A DNA stretch of 64,000 nt, taken from contig CAZAZQ010000004.1 of the NCBI GenBank assembly GCA_964489705.1, positions 62,001-126,000 on the forward strand. The letters run 5' to 3'. Shown in pieces: positions 7,627 through 16,396 of this stretch (positions are counted from its first letter, which is position 1; the number at the start of each line of letters is the position of its first letter). The notes beneath the pieces are model-generated. The model was not told the DNA's origin. It made no database searches and saw only the letters and a program-made list of their open reading frames with translations. A program made the position numbers and the translations under genes. The stretch comes from CAZAZQ01 sp964489705. GTDB taxonomy: Bacteria; Zixibacteria; MSB-5A5; GN15; FEB-12.

Positions 7627-9288
7627 ATGCTCTTCCGCACTCTGACGCCAGCCGGATGGCTGTTGGCAGGGGGGCTTTTCGTTGTAGTGGGTCTGCTGGC
7701 TCCTTGCATCGGAGCGCAAGACAGCGTTATCTTGGAAATCCAGGTGGCGGAGGTGACGGTCTGCCCCGGTGAGGATAGTGTGAGCATCCCGATTTATCTC
7801 AGCAATTTTCAAGATACGGTGGAGGCATTCCAAATGTGGGTGATGTTGACTCGCCCGGATATTATGCGGTTTCGGATAGATACCGTGGTCGAGGTGGATA
7901 CGACGTTTTGGGAATGTTTGCAGTGGAACGATACTCTCTGCGTGGATTCACAACAAGTGCCGCCTACCGGAAATTGGGATTTTTACCATGTTGAGGTAAA
8001 TACTTCTTATCCCGGTGACTATGATATTACCAATACCCTTATCAGCCACTGGGAAGATGTGTATACTTACTCGGTTGCGGAGAACGGAACCGACCTGCGC
8101 ATATTCGGTGTCGCCCATAGCCAACTTCCTCCATATAATGCGCCCATCGCTCCTCAAAGCGGGGGGACGCTTATCAAACTGAAAGCGGATGTTTTCCCCA
8201 TTCCGGACACGATGACAGAACGCACCGTCGGCATTACGATTATTACGGCAAGTTACTTTTGCTTCAGCGATCCGGGAGGGAATTGTCTCGGTATGAATGG
8301 GGGAGAAGTGGACACCTCCAGAGTCGCTCTTACCGATGGTTCTCTGACGGTGCTTGGCGCCATATGCGGTGATGTCGATGGTTCGTGTTCCGAAGCGAAT
8401 GTCGCTGACATTACTTTTTTAGTGAATTACCTGTTTGCGTCCGGTCCCCCACCGCCGTCGATGTGGGCGGCTAATGTGAATGGGGTAGGAGGGGTCAATA
8501 TCGCCGACGTTACCTACTTGGTGGCATACCTCTTCCAAGGTGGTGCTTCACCTCACTGTAGTCCCGACAGTTCCACCGGTATTTTAGCCGACCATACCGT
8601 TATCCCCGCTTTCGACTCAATTCCTGTGAGTTATATCGAACAAGTCAAGGATACATTCCGTATTTGGTATCTCCATACGTCCCACGGCAGCCAGATTGTG
8701 ACCGGTATGTTAATGCTCTATGAGATGGACAGCATCTACAACTACAATGACGGACCGGGGACCTTGTATTTAGAGGAACATGCGGGCGATTTGGGGCATA
8801 ATGGCGATACGACGTGGGTAACGTATACACGCCAGCGCCTCAATCAAGCTGGCAATGATATCAACGTCGTCATGTGGTCATGGTGCGGTGGTGTTTCCGA
8901 CAACACCGAAGAGGGCATCAACATTTACCTGGACGCCGTTACCCAGTTGGAGCAAGATTACCCCGACGTGACATTTATATACATGACCGGTCATTTGGAC
9001 GGTACCGGTCCTACGGGGAACTTGTATGTCCGTAACAACCAAATCCGCTCTTACTGTGAAACGAACCACAAAATTCTTTTCGACTTCGCTGACATCGAAA
9101 GTTACGATCCCGACGGCGGGTATTATCCCGACGGAAGCGATGCCTGTGAATGGTGTTACGCGTGGTGCAGCTCCAACCCGTGTCCTGAATGCGACGGGTG
9201 CGCTCATTCTCATTGTTTCAATTGCTTTCTGAAAGGGAAAGCCTTCTGGTGGATGATGGCTCGAATGGCGGGGTGGAACGGTAATTAG
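7627..9288 (+). CDS. secreted dockerin protein with SGNH-like C-terminal domain
   Basis: 553 residues. A signal peptide occupies about 1-30 (LLAPCIGA before QDS). Residues 35-240 form a beta-rich cohesin-like region. Residues about 244-310 hold two dockerin repeats (CGDVDGS..NVADITFLVNYLF and ANVNGVGGVNIADVTYLVAYLF) that match EF-hand-like calcium loops. The C-terminal part (about 325-553) has HTSHGSQ early and MTGHLDG late, suggesting a hydrolase-like fold, and ends in a Cys-rich stretch with eight or more cysteines and several His. Substrate and partner are unknown. It has its own promoter and terminator, so it is probably monocistronic. The hydrolase call is tentative; the dockerin repeats are clear. 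Confidence 0.8.
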   Translation: MLFRTLTPAGWLLAGGLFVVVGLLAPCIGAQDSVILEIQVAEVTVCPGEDSVSIPIYLSNFQDTVEAFQMWVMLTRPDIMRFRIDTVVEVDTTFWECLQWNDTLCVDSQQVPPTGNWDFYHVEVNTSYPGDYDITNTLISHWEDVYTYSVAENGTDLRIFGVAHSQLPPYNAPIAPQSGGTLIKLKADVFPIPDTMTERTVGITIITASYFCFSDPGGNCLGMNGGEVDTSRVALTDGSLTVLGAICGDVDGSCSEANVADITFLVNYLFASGPPPPSMWAANVNGVGGVNIADVTYLVAYLFQGGASPHCSPDSSTGILADHTVIPAFDSIPVSYIEQVKDTFRIWYLHTSHGSQIVTGMLMLYEMDSIYNYNDGPGTLYLEEHAGDLGHNGDTTWVTYTRQRLNQAGNDINVVMWSWCGGVSDNTEEGINIYLDAVTQLEQDYPDVTFIYMTGHLDGTGPTGNLYVRNNQIRSYCETNHKILFDFADIESYDPDGGYYPDGSDACEWCYAWCSSNPCPECDGCAHSHCFNCFLKGKAFWWMMARMAGWNGN

Positions 9289-9290
9289 AA

Positions 9291-9338
9291 AGAAAAAAGC
9301 CGGCAGCGGCTCTTGAAAGGATCGCGGCCGGTTTTCTT
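9291..9338 (+). terminator. bidirectional rho-independent terminator
   Basis: AAGAAAA..CCGGC.GCG pairs with CGC.GCCGG.TTTTCTT. The stem begins 2 nt after the dockerin gene stop. A-runs and T-runs flank it on both sides. Confidence 0.8.
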
Positions 9339-9387
9339 ACACCGTCCGGAACCCTTTCCTGATGGAAGAGATAGAACAAGAGAAAAA

Positions 9388-9410
9388 CGGTCGGGAAAGA
9401 TTCCCAACCG
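9388..9410 (+). repeat. family B hairpin repeat
   Basis: CGGTCGGGAA AGA TTCCCAACCG, a 10-bp stem with one mismatch, followed by CGCC. It matches the CGGTCGGGAAT hairpins at 18504 and 31304. It lies in the 264-nt gap between the dockerin gene and the ssb 3' end; no coding sequence is seen there. Confidence 0.7.
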
Positions 9411-9552
9411 CGCCGATCCACCTTTGATCGCAGACTCCACCGCAAGCGGATGGGGCACCCCACACGCAGAGCGCTATTTTCTTCGACGTGAAGAAATCGT
9501 AGAGAAAATCCGGGATGGACCTGCCTTTTCCCTGTGGTGGGCTACCTCATAT

Positions 9553-9984
9553 CTAAAACGGTAAATCGTCGTCGTTGCCGGTATCGGTAGTGTCGATGGG
9601 CTGCGGCGGCATATCCGGTTGCGGAGTCGGTGGGGGAGGCTCTGCCGCGGCAGCCTCACGGGAGCCCAGGAATTGGAAGTTTTGGACGACTATTTCGGAA
9701 ACATATCGCTTATTGCCTTCTTTGTCATCGTAACTTCGGTTGACAATTCTGCCCTCAATGTAGACTTGTCTGCCTTTGCTCAAGTATTCCTTGATGACTT
9801 CCGCCTGTCTGCCCCATGCGACGATATTGTGCCAGACGGTGGATTCTTTTTGCTGTCCGTCTTCTCCCCGCCAGCGGTCGGTAGTCGCCAAGGTGAAGCT
9901 GGCGACGGCTTTGCCGCCGGGGGTGTAGCGCAATTCCGGGTCTTTCCCCAGCCTTCCGATTAAAATTGCCTTGTTTACGCTCAT
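9553..9984 (-). CDS. ssb: single-stranded DNA-binding protein
   Basis: 143 residues. An OB fold occupies about 3-105, starting VNKAILIGRLGKDPELRYTPGG. A Pro-rich linker and the acidic tip DDDLPF follow; this tip binds partner repair and replication proteins. The ATG at 9984 is chosen because the family begins here; the open frame upstream adds 22 residues that overlap the promoter. SSB coats single-stranded DNA in replication and recombination. It is transcribed alone, diverging from citrate synthase. Confidence 0.96.
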   Translation of the reverse strand: MSVNKAILIGRLGKDPELRYTPGGKAVASFTLATTDRWRGEDGQQKESTVWHNIVAWGRQAEVIKEYLSKGRQVYIEGRIVNRSYDDKEGNKRYVSEIVVQNFQFLGSREAAAAEPPPPTPQPDMPPQPIDTTDTGNDDDLPF

Positions 9985-10021
9985 ACTCGCTCTTTTTTTG
10001 ATTAAGGTACTTATTTTAAAA

Positions 10022-10050
10022 AATATAGATGCTCCCGCACAGGCTGTCAA
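10022..10050 (-). promoter_or_regulatory. sigma-70-type promoter for ssb
   Basis: On the minus strand TTGACA (10050-10045), 17 bp, TATATT (10027-10022). The predicted start near 10015 leaves about 30 nt of leader before ssb. Confidence 0.75.
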
Positions 10051-10172
10051 GGTAAGCCGGCAGAAAGAAGCGGTTTTTCCTTCCGACGAAGCAGGAATGG
10101 GTCATGAGCGGATCGTGCGAAAGAGAAAGCGATATTTTTTGACGATTTTGTTTCTCTTTTTCGTTCAAGCAC

Positions 10173-10199
10173 TTGACATTTCCACAAGAGTGTTATACT
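10173..10199 (+). promoter_or_regulatory. promoter for citrate synthase
   Basis: TTGACA (10173-10178) and TATACT (10194-10199) with a short 15-bp spacer. A 17-bp alternative would use TACTTT. The leader to ATG 10296 is about 90 nt, with AAGGAG 6 nt before the ATG. Confidence 0.55.
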
Positions 10200-10295
10200 T
10201 TATCAACCCTAAATGTGAAATGATTCACATTCTTGAGGTGCTGATGAATTGAACTTCAGATACATAAACCAACATCAAATACAAAGGAGTTCCAC

Positions 10296-11576
10296 ATGGC
10301 CAAGACACTGAAAGAAACCCTGGCCGACATGATCCCCGGTTTACGTGACGAACGCAAGTCGTTGTTGCAGCAGCACGGTGATTTTGTCATCTCGCAGGTG
10401 ACCATTGCTCAAGCCATCGGCGGCATGCGCGGGGTGAAGGGAATGGTGTGTGACACCTCGGTGGTAGAGCCGGACAAAGGACTCTACATTCGAGGTATTC
10501 CGATTATCGAGCTCAGCGATAAGTTGCCGGAAGAAATCTTTTGGTTGCTGCTCACCGGAAAGCTTCCCACGGCGGACGAATTGAAGCTCTTCCAGAAAGA
10601 GCTCAAAGCGCACGGCGAAGTCCCCAAGTACGTGTGGAAAGTGCTCAAAGCGATGCCGAAGACCTCCCACCCGATGGCGATGCTCGACACCGCTATTCTG
10701 ACGATGGAAAACGAGTCGCTCTTCCGCAAGCGCTACAACGAGGGGATGAAAAAGACCGAGTACTGGGAACCGGCGCTGGAGGATGCCATGCGACTGATGG
10801 GAACTATCCACACCATCGCAGCGGGTGTCTATCGAATCAAGTACAAAAAAGGCGAGCTGATTGAGCCGTCGAAGAAACTGGATTGGGCTGCGGACTACGC
10901 CAAGATGCTGGGGTTGCCTCCCAAGAAGGGCGAGACCGCCAAGATGATGCGCCTGTACTTGGTGCTGCATTCCGACCACGAGGGCGGCAACGTTTCCGCC
11001 AACACCTGCCACACCGTCGGGTCGGCGCTTTCCGATCCGTTCTATGCCGTCTCCGCCGGTCTGAACGGCTTAGCCGGTCCTCTGCACGGCTTGGCAAACC
11101 AAGAGTGTCTCAACTGGATCTTGGAAACGATGGAGAAATTCGGCGGCGTACCGACCGAAGATGAGATTCGCCAGTATGCGTGGGATACCTTGAACAGCGG
11201 GAAGGTGATTCCCGGCTACGGTCACGCCGTGCTGCGGGTGACCGATCCGCGCTATGAAGCCTTCCGCGCCTTCGGGCGGAAGTACTTGTCCAACGATCCC
11301 GTCTTCCAGACTGTGGACAGAGTGTTCAAAGTCGTGCCGGAGGTGCTGAAGGAACACGGCAAAGCCAAGAACCCGTGGCCTAACGTGGACGCCGGCTCGG
11401 GCGCCATTCTCTACCATTACGGCTTGAAGGAGTTCGAATACTACACGGTGCTCTTCTCCGTCTCCCGTTCGATGGGGATGCTGGCGCAGTTGGTGCTGAA
11501 CCGGGCGTTGGGTACTCCGATTACCCGTCCGAAGTCGGTCAGCACGAAGTGGCTCTGGGAGCAGGTCAAGAAGTAG
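10296..11576 (+). CDS. gltA: citrate synthase, eukaryotic-type
   Basis: 426 residues. The catalytic His and Asp lie in GPLHGLANQE, PGYGHAVLR and WPNVDAGSGA, the pattern of the mitochondrial-like (type I, Si-face) citrate synthases also found in Geobacter and Bacteroidetes. These differ from the E. coli hexameric type. The N-terminal LKETLADMIPG and LRDERKSL also match that clade. It condenses acetyl-CoA and oxaloacetate to start the TCA cycle. It is monocistronic between a promoter and a strong terminator. Confidence 0.95.
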   Translation: MAKTLKETLADMIPGLRDERKSLLQQHGDFVISQVTIAQAIGGMRGVKGMVCDTSVVEPDKGLYIRGIPIIELSDKLPEEIFWLLLTGKLPTADELKLFQKELKAHGEVPKYVWKVLKAMPKTSHPMAMLDTAILTMENESLFRKRYNEGMKKTEYWEPALEDAMRLMGTIHTIAAGVYRIKYKKGELIEPSKKLDWAADYAKMLGLPPKKGETAKMMRLYLVLHSDHEGGNVSANTCHTVGSALSDPFYAVSAGLNGLAGPLHGLANQECLNWILETMEKFGGVPTEDEIRQYAWDTLNSGKVIPGYGHAVLRVTDPRYEAFRAFGRKYLSNDPVFQTVDRVFKVVPEVLKEHGKAKNPWPNVDAGSGAILYHYGLKEFEYYTVLFSVSRSMGMLAQLVLNRALGTPITRPKSVSTKWLWEQVKK

Positions 11577-11598
11577 AACGCATTTTTTCTCCAAATAT

Positions 11599-11630
11599 AA
11601 AAAAGCGGTTCCGAGTGAGCCGCTTTTTTT
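11599..11630 (+). terminator. rho-independent terminator of citrate synthase
   Basis: AAAAAGCGG..CCGCTTTTT: an A-run, a GC stem with a short loop and a seven-T run, 22 nt after the stop. Confidence 0.9.
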
Positions 11631-11666
11631 ATGTTCTTTGTTCCCTTATCCCTTCACAGGGACGAT

Positions 11667-11695
11667 TTGACAAAAGAGTCGATTTTTTGTATCTT
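11667..11695 (+). promoter_or_regulatory. sigma-70-type promoter for the C25 peptidase gene
   Basis: TTGACA (11667-11672), 17 bp, TATCTT (11690-11695). The leader to ATG 11851 is about 150 nt. Confidence 0.65.
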
Positions 11696-11850
11696 TAAAT
11701 AATTGAAAGAGTAATGCTCAGGACGATACTGCAACGATGTCAGCCGGGTTTTTCCGATTGCTTCGTACCCAAAGTTCCGAAAGATTTCTCCCATACTGCC
11801 CCCGGGTTGCAGGTAGAGTGACACAACGTTCAAGAAAGGTGATAGGCAAA

Positions 11851-14358
11851 ATGAGAGCATCAGTAAGAAAAGGCGGTGGGCGTGCCGTCATGGCACTGCT
11901 CGCGGTAATTTTTGTGCTGGGAAGTGGGGGAAGCAGCATTTTATGGGCGTCCGATATGGCGGTCACGCAAACCTTCCGCTTCTCGCCTGCGGAGTTGAAG
12001 TTCGGTTCGTACAACGGCTACGATATGATTTCTCTTGATTACGGCGGTTATCTCTCCGAACGGGGCGCACCGATGCTTCCGATTCAGACCGTCCGTATCG
12101 CTCTGCCCGACGGGATGGCGGCACAAGAGGTAACGGTGATTTCTTCGGAGCTTGTGGAAATTACCGGCAATTACAACATTCTTCCCGCTCAACCGCCGGT
12201 GGCGGTCGGCGCCGAGAATCCTCCTCCTTTCGTGGCTCCCCTACCGGAGGTGTACTCTTCCAACGAGCCTTTTCCGCAGCAACCGGTCACCTTGCAACGG
12301 CAACTCGACTTAGCCGGACAAGGGATGGCGGAGCTGGAAATTTGTCCGTTAGTCTATTACCCTGCTCAGGGAAAGCTGATGATGTATACGTCGCTCACGT
12401 TGACCATCGAAGGCGATGGCGGCTATGTCTGCGGCGACTATCTGCCGGTCGGAGCATCGGAGAAAACCCGACAGGAGTACCGTACCGTCCTCACAAGCAT
12501 AGTGAGCAACCCCGAAGATGTTACTCTGCGGGAAACGCCGCTTGCTTTGCGGCGGTCGTCGGCCCTTTCCGGCGGACCGTACGAGCATGTGATTATTACT
12601 TCCGATGCCTATGCGCCGTTGTATGAACCGCTGGTGACATGGCATACTAAGAAGGGAGTCAAGGATACGGTGGTAACGACGACTTCCATTTACGCCGACT
12701 ATACCGGCGCCGACAATCAAGAAAAGATAAGAAACTTCGTCATCGATGCCCACAATACCTGGGGAACGCAGTATATCCTCATCGGCGGCGAACACGGCAC
12801 AGTGCCGTTCGAGTATCGCACTTACAGTGGCGATAATATTCCCAGCGATCAATATTACGGCGACTTTGATGATGACTGGATTTACGAAGTGTATGTCGGT
12901 CGGGTCACGGCGGAAGGAAGCACGCAGATAAATTGTTTTCTTGATAAAGTCTTGCTCTATGAAAAAAATCCTCCGCGGGACAATTACCCACTCGATGCCT
13001 GCATCTTGGGAATGGATCTGACGTTGGAGTCACAACCGCCGTATTATACCCTTACCCGCAGCGAAGATTTGAAAAAGTCGATTAACAGTGCCTATATCCC
13101 TGCTCAGTTTGATGTTACGACGGTGTACGACACCGAACTCGACAACCACAAGACCAAGTTCATCAATGCCCTCAACGACGGGCAGAACCTGGTGAACCAC
13201 AGCGATCACAGCAACTATTACTGCATGGGTACCGGAGACCTGAACCACGGGTCGTACCTGTTCAACTCCGACGTCAACAACCTGACCAACAACAACCGGA
13301 TGAGCAATATCTTTTCGCTGGGATGCCATTCTATGGAACTCGATCATAACGACTGCATTGCGGAGTACTTTGTTATCTATAACAATCTGCAAGCCGGCGT
13401 TTCTTTTACCGGCAATACCCGCAGCGGTTGGTTTTACGTCGGCAATCCGGCGAGCCTGTCGGGCTTTTTGGATCTGTACTGGTGGCGGGGAATCTTTACC
13501 TACAACCGCTATCGCCTGGGTGAAGCGTTGGCGTGGACAAAAGACAACACCACCCACTCCGGTGACTGGCTCTACTGCCAGTGGACTTTGAACCTACTCG
13601 GCGAACCGGAAATGCCGTTGTGGACAGATACCATCAAACTGATGGTGGTAGCCCATCCTGACAGTTTTTCGGTACAACAGTCCACTTTTACCGTCCATGT
13701 TGATGATTCCCTCGGCAATCCGCTTGAGTCCGCTTTTGTCTGTATCTGGAAAGGGGACGAAATCTACGACCGTGCGTTCACCGATGCCAGCGGCGATGTC
13801 ACGTTCCCGATTGCACCGGTCACTCATGGGAGCATGTCCATCACTGTGACGGCGCAAAATTATCTCCCGTACGAAGGAACGTCGGAATGCGTCGGGAATC
13901 TTTCGCCGGTTGCCGGATTTACCTTTACTCCCTCGTTGCCGACCCGGCATGATACCGTCTATTTCACCAGCACTTCCTATGACAACGACGGCAGCATCGT
14001 CAGTTGGGCATGGAATTTCGGCGACGATTCTCTCGCCTCGGAAGAGAATGTCGCTCATCTGTACGCCGATTACGGAACCTATACCGTCACTTTAATCGTC
14101 GAGGACGACGGCGGGGTGGCGGATACGGTGCAAGCGGACGTGACGGTCAAACCGATTTGCGGCGATGTCAACGACGACAACAGCGGACCAAATGTCACCG
14201 ACGTAACGTATTTGGTAGCGTTTCTCTTCAAATCCGGACCTCCGCCGTATTCGCAAGAAGCCGCCGATGTGAACGGCGACGGAGATGTAAACGTCGCCGA
14301 CTTGACGACGTTGGCCGCGTATCTCTTCCAAAGCGGTCCGCCGTTGACGTGCAATTAA
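11851..14358 (+). CDS. secreted gingipain-type C25 peptidase with PKD and dockerin
   Basis: 835 residues. Signal peptide about 1-34 (ALLAVIFVL core, LWAS). An N-terminal propeptide-like region comes next, then the C25 domain (about 240-620), beginning EHVIITSDAYAPL. The catalytic His is likely in LVNHSDHSN and the catalytic Cys in SLGCHS, at gingipain spacing. Then come a carboxypeptidase-regulatory-like Ig region, a PKD domain (VSWAWNFGDDS) and two dockerin repeats (CGDVNDDNSG..NVTDVTYLVAFLF; DVNGDGDVNVADLTTLAAYLF) at the C terminus. It probably cleaves extracellular proteins. No T9SS sorting domain is seen; the dockerin replaces it. ATG 11851 has AAAGGTGAT upstream; a longer in-frame start at 11737 gives no signal peptide at the N terminus. 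Confidence 0.88.
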   Translation: MRASVRKGGGRAVMALLAVIFVLGSGGSSILWASDMAVTQTFRFSPAELKFGSYNGYDMISLDYGGYLSERGAPMLPIQTVRIALPDGMAAQEVTVISSELVEITGNYNILPAQPPVAVGAENPPPFVAPLPEVYSSNEPFPQQPVTLQRQLDLAGQGMAELEICPLVYYPAQGKLMMYTSLTLTIEGDGGYVCGDYLPVGASEKTRQEYRTVLTSIVSNPEDVTLRETPLALRRSSALSGGPYEHVIITSDAYAPLYEPLVTWHTKKGVKDTVVTTTSIYADYTGADNQEKIRNFVIDAHNTWGTQYILIGGEHGTVPFEYRTYSGDNIPSDQYYGDFDDDWIYEVYVGRVTAEGSTQINCFLDKVLLYEKNPPRDNYPLDACILGMDLTLESQPPYYTLTRSEDLKKSINSAYIPAQFDVTTVYDTELDNHKTKFINALNDGQNLVNHSDHSNYYCMGTGDLNHGSYLFNSDVNNLTNNNRMSNIFSLGCHSMELDHNDCIAEYFVIYNNLQAGVSFTGNTRSGWFYVGNPASLSGFLDLYWWRGIFTYNRYRLGEALAWTKDNTTHSGDWLYCQWTLNLLGEPEMPLWTDTIKLMVVAHPDSFSVQQSTFTVHVDDSLGNPLESAFVCIWKGDEIYDRAFTDASGDVTFPIAPVTHGSMSITVTAQNYLPYEGTSECVGNLSPVAGFTFTPSLPTRHDTVYFTSTSYDNDGSIVSWAWNFGDDSLASEENVAHLYADYGTYTVTLIVEDDGGVADTVQADVTVKPICGDVNDDNSGPNVTDVTYLVAFLFKSGPPPYSQEAADVNGDGDVNVADLTTLAAYLFQSGPPLTCN

Positions 14359-14400
14359 GGAGAACAACCGCACAACATCGCGTGTGATAGTGAAAACAGC

Positions 14401-14436
14401 ATCCCCGCCTTTCCGTCGGAAGGGCGGGGATTTTTA
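14401..14436 (+). terminator. terminator between the convergent C25 peptidase and GT-C genes
   Basis: ATCCCCGCC pairs with GGCGGGGAT (9 bp, plus an inner TCC/GGA). TTTTT follows on the plus strand; the minus-strand exit reads GCTGTTTT, so it may act in both directions. Confidence 0.85.
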
Positions 14437-14444
14437 TACGGAGC

Positions 14445-15860
14445 TTACATCTTTCGTCGGAATACAACAAACTCCCACGACTGACCGCTGGGAGAAGCAA
14501 AAACGGCTCTTTCCTCGTAAAGGGTGAGGAACTCCGGTTGCTGCAGGAAAACCGCCGTCGGATCACTGGGAGAGATAATCAACCAGGCGGGACGGAAATC
14601 CCGAATCACGCCGAAATAGTCTTGGCGTTTATGATAGGGAATCACCTCCGGGGATACCAACCCGGCACGGTCGAGAATAGTCAACCGGGAATAATAGCCG
14701 ACATAGCCGATATCCTCGGTTGCTACCACGTCGTCCGGGGCGGCATGAGTTTGTAAAAAACGCACGATGCCGGAGTGAATCGTGCTCAGGTCGTTCCATT
14801 CCTTTCGGTAGTTGTGGACGGTTTTGCCGTTGGCAAGAATCAGCAACAAGGAGCCGCCGATAACCAGAAAAGCCGGAGCGACAGAGAGTTTCAAAAGCGA
14901 AAGTTTCTCCCGAAGCACAAGCAACGCCGCCGACGCCAGCAGCAAATAAACGGGATAGATAGGGGCGATGTACCAACGGAATATCATGGTGGAACCGGCA
15001 AGGTAAAAGACTATCATAGCCGTAACCCACGTTATTTCCAGCCAACCGAGCTTTTGCTGTTTTCGCAGCCACCAGGCGCCGATGATTGCCGCAATGAAAA
15101 GTACCCACCCGAAAGGATGGTGCCAACCCATCAAGAGAACCAGACGAGCCCAGAACGGCTTGGTCCACGCGTGATGATAAAGCGCCATCTTTGCCCAGAC
15201 CGTGTTCGGAATCGGAGAGCCGAAGCACCGCCATGCAAACAAAAGCCACGGCAGAATGAGAAAAGCGCTGACGGCTGCCTGCTTGCCGAGGTCTTTTTGT
15301 TTTTCCCACAGGCTGGCTATGATGAGCAGTCCCCACACAATCCACCCTTCCGGACGAGTCAAAACGGACAACGACGCCAAAGCGATCGCCGTGATATTCT
15401 TCTGACGAAAGCGGGCATATAGCGCCGCGGTCACCAACAGGGTAAACAAAGCGGTTTCCATGCCGCCGCTGTCGACCGGCAGAAGGCGCGGAAAGAACAC
15501 ATATGCCACCACCGGCAAGAGAGCAAAAGAACCGAAACCGAGAGCGCGGGCATACCGATAGAGAATGACGCCGGTGATAGCCGAAGCAAGCAGGGCGATG
15601 CCCAAGGCGGCAGATTCAAAGGGCAACCCGATTTTCCCGAGGGCGGCAAGCAAAAGGGTGAACAACGGCGTCGTCGTACCCAAAACACGCTTTCCGAGAT
15701 TGTATACAAAGCCCTCCCCTGCTGCGAGGTGTTCGGCATACCGATAGGTGATAAAGGCATCGTCGAACGTAAAGCCGGTAAGCAGGCGAAAGATGACTCG
15801 TACTGCGACAACACTTCCGGCTATGGCGAGGGAAAGACTGATTTTTCCGGCTTTTGTCAT
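14445..15860 (-). CDS. GT-C type membrane glycosyltransferase-like protein
   Basis: 471 residues with about 9-10 membrane segments. The first periplasmic loop carries FTFDDAFITYRYAEHLAAGEG, where DD is the probable catalytic acidic pair of GT-C enzymes that use polyprenyl-phosphate sugars. A second conserved spot is LTRPEGW. The C terminus is a soluble domain with VVATEDIGYVGYYS and DRAGLVSPE. It resembles uncharacterised mannosyl/arabinosyl-transferase-like proteins. It stands alone on the minus strand and faces the C25 peptidase gene tail to tail. Confidence 0.7.
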   Translation of the reverse strand: MTKAGKISLSLAIAGSVVAVRVIFRLLTGFTFDDAFITYRYAEHLAAGEGFVYNLGKRVLGTTTPLFTLLLAALGKIGLPFESAALGIALLASAITGVILYRYARALGFGSFALLPVVAYVFFPRLLPVDSGGMETALFTLLVTAALYARFRQKNITAIALASLSVLTRPEGWIVWGLLIIASLWEKQKDLGKQAAVSAFLILPWLLFAWRCFGSPIPNTVWAKMALYHHAWTKPFWARLVLLMGWHHPFGWVLFIAAIIGAWWLRKQQKLGWLEITWVTAMIVFYLAGSTMIFRWYIAPIYPVYLLLASAALLVLREKLSLLKLSVAPAFLVIGGSLLLILANGKTVHNYRKEWNDLSTIHSGIVRFLQTHAAPDDVVATEDIGYVGYYSRLTILDRAGLVSPEVIPYHKRQDYFGVIRDFRPAWLIISPSDPTAVFLQQPEFLTLYEERAVFASPSGQSWEFVVFRRKM

Positions 15861-15994
15861 GTTCTTTTACTTTCTGTGTCCCTTTCTGCCCGGCATGGTA
15901 CCCCTTTTTCTCCGCTAAAGGAAGTGTAAAGTAATCAGCTCCGGAAAATTCTTGTAATGCAATGAATGTCAATAGGATACATTGAGTTTTTATC

Positions 15995-16023
15995 TTGCGT
16001 CAGGGTTGAAAAACTGTTATCTT
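15995..16023 (+). promoter_or_regulatory. possible promoter for the dciA-gyrB pair
   Basis: TTGCGT (15995-16000), 17 bp, TATCTT (16018-16023). The predicted start is about 16030, just before the GAAAGGAG site of the DUF721 gene. Weaker than the other promoters listed. Confidence 0.45.
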
Positions 16024-16052
16024 TCACGCATTGAAAGGAGTATAAAGTAAAC

Positions 16053-16394
16053 GTGAACCAACCTGTGAATAATGGGAAAAAGGGGGGATTTTCGGCTCCC
16101 AAGGTGCTCGGCGGGGTGATTGACAACCTCGTGCATTCGCTGGGGATTGCCAAGAGTTATCACGGGTGGATGGTGGTCACGAAATGGCCGGAAATAGTCG
16201 GGCAACAGATTGCCAAAGAAGCGGAAGCGATACGTTTCGATGACGGCGTGCTCTATGTCGCTGTTCCCGACGCCGCGTGGCGGCAGAATCTGGCTATGGA
16301 CGTAGAGAAGATTTTGAACAAGATTCAAAGCTACCCCTTTGGCCGCGTCGTGACTCAAGTGCGGTTGGTACAGGGAAAGAAAGGACAGTTGTGA
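16053..16394 (+). CDS. DUF721 (DciA-like) protein
   Basis: 113 residues from a GTG start; GAAAGGAG lies 12 nt upstream. The domain shows the DUF721 pattern WPEIVGQQIAKEAEAIRF and the later LYVAVPDAAWRQNLAMD. DciA is the ancestral loader or partner of the replicative helicase DnaB in bacteria that lack DnaC. Adjacency to gyrB (2-nt gap) matches the common recF-dciA-gyrB type of locus. The function is inferred from the family. Confidence 0.85.
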   Translation: MNQPVNNGKKGGFSAPKVLGGVIDNLVHSLGIAKSYHGWMVVTKWPEIVGQQIAKEAEAIRFDDGVLYVAVPDAAWRQNLAMDVEKILNKIQSYPFGRVVTQVRLVQGKKGQL

Positions 16395-16396
16395 CT

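Noticed and set aside
7479..7772. 97-residue frame starting in the promoter region of the dockerin gene
   Set aside because: It overlaps the -10 element and the dockerin signal peptide in another frame; there is no domain.
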